Under the pieces are notes generated by a model. The model had not been told where the DNA came from, did not search any database, and was given only the letters and a program-made list of their open reading frames with translations. 64,000 nucleotides of DNA from Enterococcus sp. HY326. GTDB lineage: Bacteria; Bacillota; Bacilli; Lactobacillales; Enterococcaceae. This document shows positions 32,069 to 39,483 of this stretch, in pieces. The position numbers and the translations under genes are program-made. The stretch's first letter is position 1. Every line of letters begins with the position of its first letter. Location of the stretch: positions 62,001 to 126,000 of the forward strand of contig NZ_JANLGQ010000006.1 in the NCBI RefSeq assembly GCF_026157065.1, read 5' to 3'.

Positions 32069-33463
32069 ATGCAATATAAATTTCCAGAAAACTTTTGGTG
32101 GGGCTCTTCAGCAAGCGGGCCGCAGACAGAAGGACGTTTCCCGAATGATGGGAAAGGAGACAGCATTTGGGATTTTTGGTACCAGGAGGAGCCGGAAAAA
32201 TTTTTTAACGGCGTAGGACCAGAAAAAACTTCGCAGGTCTATAAAAAATACAAAGAAGATATTCAGCTGATGAAAAAAATTGGTCACAATTCTTTTCGGA
32301 CATCGATTCAATGGAGTCGTTTGATTCCAGAAGGTCGGGGGACTGTTAATCCTGAGGCTGTAAAATTTTATAACAGCTACATCGATGAATTGATTGCCAA
32401 TGGTATTGAACCATTTTTCAATTTGTATCATTTTGATATGCCGATGACGCTGCAAAAAGAAGGCGGCTGGGTCAATCGCAAAACCGTGGACGCCTATGTC
32501 GAGTTTGCCAAGACTTGTTTTGAATTATTTGGCGATCGTGTGAAAAAATGGTTTACCCATAATGAGCCGGTAGTACCAGTTGAAGGCGGCTATCTTTATC
32601 AATTTCATTATCCAAATGAAATTGATATGCGCAAGGCAGTAATTGTTGGCTATCACGAGAATTTAGCCAGCGCTAAAGCAATTGAAGCTTATCATGCCAT
32701 GAATTTACCTGGCGAAATTGGAATTATTTTGAATTTGACGCCAAGTTATCCAAGAGATGAAGCAAATCCTGAAGATGTGAAGGCCGCAAAAATTGCCGAT
32801 GCTTTCTTCAACCGTTCATTCTTGGACCCAGCTGTTAAAGGCGAGTTTCCCGAAGAATTGGTGACGATTTTAAAAGAGTTGGACATGCTGCCGGAAATTC
32901 AAGCCGGCGATTTAGAAACAATTAAAAATAATACCGTCGATTTGTTGGGAATAAATTATTACCAGCCACGGCGCATCAAAGCCAAAGAAACGCCAATCGA
33001 TCACAGTCATGGTCCGATGCCGGACGATTATTTTGATAATTATGATATGCCCGGCAAAAAAATGAATCCTTATCGTGGTTGGGAAATTTATGAAAAAGGC
33101 ATCTACGATATTTTGACGAATACCCGGGAAAATTACGGCAACATTCCGTGTTTTATTTCCGAAAATGGCATGGGTGTTGAAGGGGAAGAAAAATACATTA
33201 ATGCCGATGGCCAGATTGAAGATGATTACCGGATTGAATTTATCAGCGGCCATTTAAAATATGTCTCACAAGCGATTGCTGAAGGTACTAATTGTTTAGG
33301 TTATCATATGTGGACTTGCATGGATAACTGGTCTTGGATGAATGCCTATAAAAATCGCTACGGGTTTATTGCTGTTGACCTCGATCAAGATGGTAAACGG
33401 ACAATCAAAAAATCCGGCTACTGGTTTAAAGAATTAGCTGAAACCAATCAATTTGAAGCTTAA
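32069..33463 (+). CDS. GH1 6-phospho-beta-glucosidase
   Basis: A 464-residue glycoside hydrolase family 1 enzyme. The acid/base glutamate is in WFTHNEPVVPVEGGY, the nucleophile in CFISENGMG, and the N-terminal NFWWGSSASGPQTEG is the family signature. The absence of a signal peptide and the divergent PTS permease indicate cytoplasmic cleavage of a phosphorylated beta-glucoside. The C-terminal SWMNAYKNRYGF segment, with lysine and tyrosine contacts to the phosphate, supports a 6-phospho-substrate. GAGAGGAAG precedes ATG 32069. Confidence 0.9.
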   Translation: MQYKFPENFWWGSSASGPQTEGRFPNDGKGDSIWDFWYQEEPEKFFNGVGPEKTSQVYKKYKEDIQLMKKIGHNSFRTSIQWSRLIPEGRGTVNPEAVKFYNSYIDELIANGIEPFFNLYHFDMPMTLQKEGGWVNRKTVDAYVEFAKTCFELFGDRVKKWFTHNEPVVPVEGGYLYQFHYPNEIDMRKAVIVGYHENLASAKAIEAYHAMNLPGEIGIILNLTPSYPRDEANPEDVKAAKIADAFFNRSFLDPAVKGEFPEELVTILKELDMLPEIQAGDLETIKNNTVDLLGINYYQPRRIKAKETPIDHSHGPMPDDYFDNYDMPGKKMNPYRGWEIYEKGIYDILTNTRENYGNIPCFISENGMGVEGEEKYINADGQIEDDYRIEFISGHLKYVSQAIAEGTNCLGYHMWTCMDNWSWMNAYKNRYGFIAVDLDQDGKRTIKKSGYWFKELAETNQFEA

Positions 33464-33482
33464 TTAATGTCGATTACTCAAA

Positions 33483-33537
33483 GAATCAGCGCCGTAAAGT
33501 TAGAATTTTCTTCTGACTTTGCGGCACTGATTTTTTT
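33483..33537. terminator. Bidirectional terminator between GH1 and rgg genes
   Basis: AATCAGCGCCGTAAAGTTAG pairs with CTGACTTTGCGGCACTGATT (few mismatches), followed by seven Ts on the plus strand. Confidence 0.75.
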
Positions 33538-34348
33538 ATTGGCTTGCATTTTTTCCAGCAAACACCATTACCTGCTGAAGATAGTGCAGTAATTTTTCGT
33601 CGATAGCTTGTTGATTTTCTATGGTTCCAGTTAAGGAATAGCGCAAATGGTCGAGAATTTTCCGTTGCGGGTTAAGCTGATGTTGGTCAATCAATTCTTC
33701 GGTAAAATGATAAATTTCGCGGGCCTCATGCCAATGGGCTAAGCCCGCCAGCTGCATGAAATAATTCAAAGATAAATTGACTAAGTAAGGAGTTTCCAAA
33801 AGTGTCTGTTCCCGCAGATATTTTTTACGGGCGGCATAATAAAAAATCTGATTTTCAGCTAAAGCATAAAGATGAAAAAAATTATTATACTGCCTAAAAT
33901 CCTGACTATACCAGATGTCATTGCGCAAAAGTGTTTGGCCAGCTTGTTCTTTTATTTCTAAGTAGGTCAGCGGCGTGTCCTCTCCCGCAATGAAGAGGAC
34001 ATAATTAGTCAGCAGAAATAAATCAGCAAAGTCTAGATTTTTTTCGGCTAAATTGGCGAGTCGATGATTGATTTTTTTTATAGTTGCCAAATCCCCCAAG
34101 GCTTCAGCGGCGATAATTTGTCTGCGCAAGTTTTGCAGCAGCTGGTAATCAGCCGAACACAGGGCTAAAAATTCCTCCACGCTAATATTTAAGCGCCGCA
34201 ATAATTCTAATACCTTGTCAAAGCTAGGAATATACAACTCATTTTCAAAATTAGAGAGGTTTGAGCGAGACATAATTCCGGTGGCTAAAGTTTCCTGACT
34301 AACCCTTTTAGCTCTGCGCACTGCTTTTAAATTTTTCCCATAATGCAT
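33536..34348 (-). CDS. Rgg/GadR/MutR-family regulator
   Basis: A 270-residue protein with an N-terminal XRE-like helix-turn-helix (RRAKRVSQETLATGIMSRSN and SNFENELYIPSFDKVLELL) and a long all-helical repeat region characteristic of Rgg proteins, which bind short peptide pheromones. The start is ATG 34348, behind GGAGGTGAG. No short hydrophobic peptide gene was found next to it. It is divergent from a frameshifted MFS transporter gene, which it probably controls. Confidence 0.85.
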   Translation of the reverse strand: MHYGKNLKAVRRAKRVSQETLATGIMSRSNLSNFENELYIPSFDKVLELLRRLNISVEEFLALCSADYQLLQNLRRQIIAAEALGDLATIKKINHRLANLAEKNLDFADLFLLTNYVLFIAGEDTPLTYLEIKEQAGQTLLRNDIWYSQDFRQYNNFFHLYALAENQIFYYAARKKYLREQTLLETPYLVNLSLNYFMQLAGLAHWHEAREIYHFTEELIDQHQLNPQRKILDHLRYSLTGTIENQQAIDEKLLHYLQQVMVFAGKNASQ

Positions 34349-34359
34349 AGGCTCACCTC

Positions 34360-34432
34360 CGAATTGTGAGTATACTGACATTTTTAAGCGCCTGTCAGCA
34401 GTTCTTTTTATACTCAGTGTATCACATGTCAG
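34360..34432. promoter_or_regulatory. Rgg-MFS divergent control region
   Basis: Contains GAGTATACTGACA and, 30 bases on, TATACTCAGTGTATCACATG, with shared TATACT, TGTCAG and ACTCAG elements on both strands; probable Rgg box and -10 boxes of both genes. Confidence 0.4.
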
Positions 34433-34444
34433 GGAGGTTTTTTT

Positions 34445-35601
34445 ATGAAAGCAAAGCAGCGCAATAGCAAAATATTATTATCTGGCACATTGATTTCTAG
34501 AGTCTGTTACTTTATGAGTGTTCCTTATTTGGCAATTTATTTGAACCAAAAAGCCGGCTTCACTCCCGCTGAAGTGGGCTTGATTGTTGGCGTCAATCCT
34601 TTGCTGAGCGTTCTGTGTTCCTTTTTTTCTGGGAAAATAGTTGACCGCATAGCCTTAAAAAAGCTATTGATTGCAGTACCAATTGTCTGGGGTGTAATTT
34701 TTTTAGGTATCTCATTGGCAGAAAACTTTTCTCAGTTTCTCCTACTAAATGCAGCAAACGGTATCTGCTATGTTCTCTATGAGCCGGCTTGTAAAAAAGC
34801 CCTCAGTTTATCCGGCGGAAAAAAACGGCTACTGCTGTTTAATTTACGCTATGGCGCCATTAATCTTGGCGCTGTTTGTGGACCCTTGCTCAACTCCTTT
34901 TTTCATCTGGAGCAAAGCGTGCAGCCTTATCTTTTTTAAGCATGGCTTATATAGTGGTGGGAATCGAAAATCTTTTTTTAGCAGAAGATAGCTTGCAGAT
35001 TCCTGCGGAGAAAAATTTTACAAAGGAAAATCCACGATCAAATTTCAAATTGAAAAAAACTTTTATTTGGCTTTTACTTGGCGTGGCCTGTTCCTATTTT
35101 GGCTATTCACAGCTCAACTCAACAATCGCACAATTTTTGGCTTGGCGCTCACCCGAAGGCGGAGAGCTATATAGCTTATTGTTATCTTTAAGTGCCATTT
35201 TAATCATTCTGCTGCAATTTCCAATTTTAAAAATCAGCAGTCAGCGCTCCTCTGCCAGCGTGCTAATCCTCAGCAATCTTTTATTTGCCGGCAGTCTGCT
35301 GACAGTTCTGCAATTTCCAAAATTATTCTGGTTGCTACTATTTATTGTTGGTTACTCACTTGCTGAATTATTCTTAGGCGCCCGCTTTGATTATGCGGTG
35401 GATCAACTAGCACAGGAGCATGAAAAAGGTGTCTACTTCAGTATTTCAGAGGTAGTCAAAATCGGTTCTACCCTCGGGCCGATTGTCGGCGGTAATTTGA
35501 TTAGTCTTTGGGGCTGGCACAATTCGCTGCCGATTTTTTTACTCTTAGCCGGATTAACTGTCTGTGGTAGTTTTTTTCTGGGGCGGGTGGAAAGAAAATA
35601 A
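34445..35601 (+). pseudogene. MFS transporter, single-base frameshift
   Basis: The first frame (34445-34939) codes the first five or so helices of a major facilitator transporter, including the loop GKIVDRIALKKLLIAV between helices 2 and 3. It stops at a six-T run (34932-34937). With one more T the frame would read QPYLFLSMAYIVVG and continue through helices 6-12 to 35601, about 385 residues in all, the normal MFS size. The damage is only one base, so the gene may be recently broken, phase-variable, or affected by a sequencing error. Divergent rgg gene is the likely regulator. Confidence 0.8.
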
Positions 35602-35602
35602 A

Positions 35603-35632
35603 AAAGCCTGCTAGTGACTCAGACTTTTTTCG
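35603..35632. terminator. Short bidirectional terminator
   Basis: AAAAGCCTG pairs with CAGACTTTTT (one C-A mismatch) between the convergent MFS and membrane protein genes; overlaps the end of the latter. Confidence 0.5.
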
Positions 35633-37286
35633 TTTTCAAATAAAGGGCGATTTTCCAAATACTGATAATCATCAAGCTGCCTAGTGACAACCAAATCCCA
35701 TAGCGCTGAATTTCAGTCCCACCGTACACAACCTCAATCTTATTTTCTCCAGCTGGGACATCGATGCCGATAACGCCATTTTGTTCGTAATAATCGGTTG
35801 GGGTGCCGTTTACTTCAATCTGGTAGCCGAGATAATAAAATTTTGGTAATTCTAAGGCTGTGGCGTCTGTAGTTGTGAGCTCGTAAGTATCTTTTTGATA
35901 ACTGTGAGTGATAAGCGTGCGGTATTGGTGGAAATTATTGATTTTGGGATATGGATTTTGCAACAGATAATTAGCGGGTGTGTCTTTTTTTATATATTCT
36001 TTTCCGTGACCTAATTGACTGCTATCAAATTCAGTGTAATTTTCGTTGTCTAAAAAAGAACTTCGGTTATATTCTGAGCGGGCATAGACATTGCCATTAA
36101 AGCTGATGGTCAAAAAGCAGATTGCCCACATTGCTAAAATGAAATTGAATTTATTTTCTAAGTTGATTAAGCGGCTGACTAAAAGTGCCGCTAGGAGAGA
36201 GCCGAAAAAACTGGCAAAAATTAATAAGCGCCAAGGGAACTGGACCACGGCTAAAAAAGTATCTTTAAAAAGAGACCAGAAAAAAAGATTGGTCGAAAGC
36301 AGGATGAATACGATGGTAATGGCTAGCAGTAGTTTTTCAGTTTTTGATATTTTTTTAAAGAGAAGCAAACCAGCGATTATAGCGATTAAAATGAGAATGC
36401 CGAAATTAGGTTCCAGTCCGTCAGCTGAACGGCCGGCATTTGAGATAGTATTTTGTAATAACGTCCCCAAAGAAAAATCAAGGCCAGAGCTCCACAAACT
36501 GGTTTTAGAGAAATTAAATTCAATAGCTGAAACTTGTTCAAGGTACGGTAGCCAGAACCAAGCAGAGAATAGAAGCGTTGCTGCAGCAGCCTTTACTAGA
36601 GTGATAAAGGCCAGCTTGATAGCCGTTTTTTTGGCATTTAGAGTCCAGATGCCAAAGAAAATAATCACTGCGATGACAGTGTAAAAAGCAGTAATCAAAT
36701 GGCTGGCGATTAGAAAAGTTAAGCTGGAGGCCAACAGCAGCCAGTTATTTTTCTTGGCAAATAGAATTTGCTGCAGGGCATAGAAAACCAGAGGGATAAA
36801 AGCAAAGGCAATCGTTTCTCCCAGAGCGCCGCGAACATTTTGGTCGATGAGGCGATATGTGGACAGAGTATAAAAAGCTGAAAAAAGTAAGCTGACTTTA
36901 GCAGGTTGGCCAAATTTTTTACAGCAAAGAAACGCAATGAGAGCTGTTACAAAACTCACAGTGAAATGAAATAAGTAAAAAGCTTGGCTAAAATTACAGC
37001 CAAGGAGCCGGAATAGGCCATAAGGAGTCAATAAAATAGAAGGGTAAAAAAGATCAGCTGCATAACCAAAATTATTTCCCATACTGCTAAAGATTCGCGG
37101 GAAAAAATCTAAATGCTTCAGAGCTTCAGTATAACTTTCCAAGCGATTTACATGAAAGTGAATGTCGTCTTGCCAGTAGACAAAATTTCCTAAGGCCGCT
37201 GGAAAAATGGACAGCAGAGCAATGAAAGCTAAAATCAATAAAATAATTAAATGCTGGCGCTTCAGCTTGGACAAGTATTTGTTCAC
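35619..37286 (-). CDS. Large multi-helix membrane protein (GT-C/YfhO-like)
   Basis: A 555-residue protein with about 11-12 membrane helices and a C-terminal extracytoplasmic domain of about 120 residues (ANYLLQNPYPKINNFHQYRT to GVIGIDVPAGENKIEVVYGG) before a last helix. The first loop carries WQDDIHFHVNRLES, an acidic motif in the place where GT-C glycosyltransferases bind metal and lipid-linked sugar. It resembles the 6-pyruvoyl-tetrahydropterin-synthase-related membrane proteins and YfhO. A role in glycosylating a wall polymer is likely but not shown. The start is GTG 37286. Confidence 0.75.
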   Translation of the reverse strand: MNKYLSKLKRQHLIILLILAFIALLSIFPAALGNFVYWQDDIHFHVNRLESYTEALKHLDFFPRIFSSMGNNFGYAADLFYPSILLTPYGLFRLLGCNFSQAFYLFHFTVSFVTALIAFLCCKKFGQPAKVSLLFSAFYTLSTYRLIDQNVRGALGETIAFAFIPLVFYALQQILFAKKNNWLLLASSLTFLIASHLITAFYTVIAVIIFFGIWTLNAKKTAIKLAFITLVKAAAATLLFSAWFWLPYLEQVSAIEFNFSKTSLWSSGLDFSLGTLLQNTISNAGRSADGLEPNFGILILIAIIAGLLLFKKISKTEKLLLAITIVFILLSTNLFFWSLFKDTFLAVVQFPWRLLIFASFFGSLLAALLVSRLINLENKFNFILAMWAICFLTISFNGNVYARSEYNRSSFLDNENYTEFDSSQLGHGKEYIKKDTPANYLLQNPYPKINNFHQYRTLITHSYQKDTYELTTTDATALELPKFYYLGYQIEVNGTPTDYYEQNGVIGIDVPAGENKIEVVYGGTEIQRYGIWLSLGSLMIISIWKIALYLKTKKV

Positions 37287-37446
37287 AGGAGGCCTCTTTT
37301 CTATACTGGCAGAGTAATCGTAAAAAATAAACTGCTAATTATTAGTATAATATAGTTTTGTTGTTGCTGGCAGCTTTTTTCCAGTAAAGCACAACTTATT
37401 TCTATGGTATGATAAAGAAATATTATTTTGAAAGAAGGCGGAGGAA

Positions 37447-38085
37447 ATGTTTGCAAGTATTTATCAAGACCCGCTTTTGCAGGCCCACTATCAAAAAATT
37501 GGCGAGTTTGAAGATGCGACTGGTGGCTGGGCTTATCATAATTGGGATCATGTCAACAATGTCACTAAAATGGTGGAGACCATTTTGCAGCAGCTGACGG
37601 TGCCCCAAGATTATTTGGAGGCGGCTAAAATTGCGGCAATCTTGCATGATACGGGTGCTCTTCAAGGAAAAGAAGGACATGCGAAAAGAGGCCGGGACTT
37701 TGCGAAAAAATATTTCGCAACCCATCATTTGACTCCTCCCCACCAAGAGTTAATCTTGTCGGCAATTGAAAATCACAGCAATGGATTTAATTCAACTGAA
37801 TTGATGACTTTGGCTTTGATTTTCAGCGATAAGCTAGATATCACCACGTCTCGCGTGGCGCAGGCTGGCTATCAGGCTGTCGGGATGCGGCAGTTGCAAT
37901 ATATAAAAGAAATTGCGATAGCTATTTCTGAAGAAAAAGTGATGGTTACTTTTAAAGTTTTACCGCAAATAGATTTTGCTGAGTTAACGGATTTTTGTTT
38001 TATGAAAAAAGTTTATCGGGCCATTTTAGCTTTTGCTGAAAAAATCAATCGTAGTGGTAGCAATCGTTTTGAGATTTTGTCGTGA
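37447..38085 (+). CDS. HD-domain phosphohydrolase
   Basis: A 212-residue HD protein: metal-binding histidines in YHNWDHVNNVTKM, the HD pair in AAILHDTGALQGKEGH, IENHSNGF and the distal aspartate in IFSDKLDITTS. It probably hydrolyses a phosphate ester of a nucleotide; the substrate is unknown. GGAGGAA precedes ATG 37447. It is divergent from the large membrane protein gene. Confidence 0.85.
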   Translation: MFASIYQDPLLQAHYQKIGEFEDATGGWAYHNWDHVNNVTKMVETILQQLTVPQDYLEAAKIAAILHDTGALQGKEGHAKRGRDFAKKYFATHHLTPPHQELILSAIENHSNGFNSTELMTLALIFSDKLDITTSRVAQAGYQAVGMRQLQYIKEIAIAISEEKVMVTFKVLPQIDFAELTDFCFMKKVYRAILAFAEKINRSGSNRFEILS

Positions 38086-38159
38086 AGATGTTGTTAAAGT
38101 AAAAGCAAATGGTAGAACAAAACAGTCTGTAAAAAGGAGCCATATAAAGGAGTCGTTAG

Positions 38160-38630
38160 ATGAATTTTAGACCAGCAACGCAGCAAGATGCAGAAAAACT
38201 AACCGAACTAACTTTTGCGGCTAAAAGTTATTGGCAATATTCACAGGAATATTTGGAATTATGGCGGGAAGATTTGACTATCACGCCAGAATATCTTGAA
38301 AAAAGCACTACTGTAGTAGCAGAGAATCAAAAGCAGCTATTGGGGTATTTTTCAATTGTCTTTGAGGAGGAATATCCAGCAGGAAAATTTTTTTTGGATA
38401 ATCTTTTTGTCAATCCGACAGTGATTCGACAAGGAATTGGTGCAAGGCTTTTGCAAACAGCTTTTGAGTGGTGCAAAGCAAACGATGTCAGTGAATTATA
38501 TGTGGTATCTGATCCCCATGCTCAAGAGTTTTACCAAGTATACGGTTTTGAATATCTTAGCGAACGGCCTACAAGTATTCCCGGGCGTACGCTGCCGTTA
38601 CTAGTCTATTCATTTGAAAAGCAGCACTGA
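38160..38630 (+). CDS. GNAT-family N-acetyltransferase
   Basis: A 156-residue acetyltransferase with the whole GNAT fold: FRPATQQDAEKLTELTFAA at the N terminus, the acetyl-CoA loop in LFVNPTVIRQGIGARLLQTA, and the C-terminal SDPHAQEFYQVYGFEYLSE. The substrate is not predictable. Followed after 35 bases by a second GNAT gene that is frameshifted, so the two are probably co-transcribed. Confidence 0.85.
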   Translation: MNFRPATQQDAEKLTELTFAAKSYWQYSQEYLELWREDLTITPEYLEKSTTVVAENQKQLLGYFSIVFEEEYPAGKFFLDNLFVNPTVIRQGIGARLLQTAFEWCKANDVSELYVVSDPHAQEFYQVYGFEYLSERPTSIPGRTLPLLVYSFEKQH

Positions 38631-38665
38631 GAAGTGACAAGCAGAAGGCAAAATTGGAGGTCTTT

Positions 38666-39156
38666 ATGAAAATAATTATTCAACCCTTTAGCAATGAAAA
38701 TGCACAAGAGATTGCTCAATTTATCTGTGATATTCAACGGGAAGAGTTCGGCATTGCGATTGGCTTAGCAGAGCAGCCGGATTTATTGCAAATTCCACAG
38801 GTGTATCAGTAGCCGGTGGAAATTTTTGGCTGGCTGTTACGGAAGCAGGCCAGCTAATCGGGACGATTGCCCTGGCGAAATTTAACAATCAGCAAGGAGC
38901 ATTGAAAAAAATGTTTGTGGCTCCAGAGTTTCGCAAGGCAAAGGTCGGAGCAGCTTTGCTGGAGGCGCTGCTGCAATTTGCTCAAAGAGAGCATTTTTCA
39001 GAAATTTATTTGGGTACAAATGAAGTTTTTCAAGCAGCCCAGCATTTTTACCAGCGCAATAACTTCATAGAAATAAAAAAAAATGAATTGCCGGCTGATT
39101 TTCCAGCTTTGGCAGTCGATAATCGTTTTTATAAACGGCAAGTGATGAAGACATAG
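38666..39156 (+). pseudogene. GNAT acetyltransferase with frameshift
   Basis: The first frame from ATG 38666 (GGAGG upstream) codes 48 residues, MKIIIQPFSNENAQEIAQFI to QIPQVYQ, then stops at 38810-38812. The rest lies in another frame: AGGNFWLAVTEAGQLIGTIA, the acetyl-CoA loop VAPEFRKAKVGAALLEALL, and FYQRNNFIEIKK, ending at 39156. One base is missing near 38807-38813, and the site is not a homopolymer, so slippage or a run-length sequencing error is less likely than for the other two frameshifts. Otherwise the gene would code about 163 residues. Confidence 0.75.
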
Positions 39157-39483
39157 AGCTTTCGTTGCTTGCCGCTTATTTTTATGCAGGTTATTTTTAA
39201 AAGTTTCGCAGAAAAAAATTTGCGGTTTGCTTGCTATATTTTGCACAAGTCAAGGCATAACAATGGTTCACGGTCGCTTCCCATGCTAAAGTAAAAAACG
39301 AGAGAAGAACTTTTAAGAAAAAATTAACAAGAAAGAGTTTTCAATACGACACCTGTCGTAATTTGTCGAAAAAGTGGGTTGCAGCAAGGCTTTGTCAGTT
39401 GAGGGATGCTGGGAATTCTGCTACATTTATTGAGCGATAGAATCGGTTGGCTTTTGGCAAAGAAACGTAAAGAGGGAAGACTA
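39157..39483. other. Upstream region of the YhgE/Pip gene
   Basis: Contains the palindrome at 39345-39360 and then about 120 bases of leader without a gene. An in-frame extension to 39406 exists but GTG 39484 has the only ribosome binding site. Confidence 0.45.
39345..39360 (+). promoter_or_regulatory. Palindromic operator before the YhgE/Pip gene
   Basis: TACGACA-CC-TGTCGTA is a perfect inverted repeat, followed by another half-site TTTGTCGAAA. The shape is that of a TetR- or similar dimer-binding site; no regulator gene is adjacent. Confidence 0.55.

Noticed and set aside
34349-34444. Short hydrophobic peptide gene partnered with Rgg
   Set aside because: No frame with a ribosome binding site and a hydrophobic C-terminal end was seen in the gap or just beyond the regulator.
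36091-36684. Plus-strand frame of 197 codons
   Set aside because: It lies entirely antisense within the large membrane protein gene; its lysine/arginine-rich product is typical of a shadow frame.
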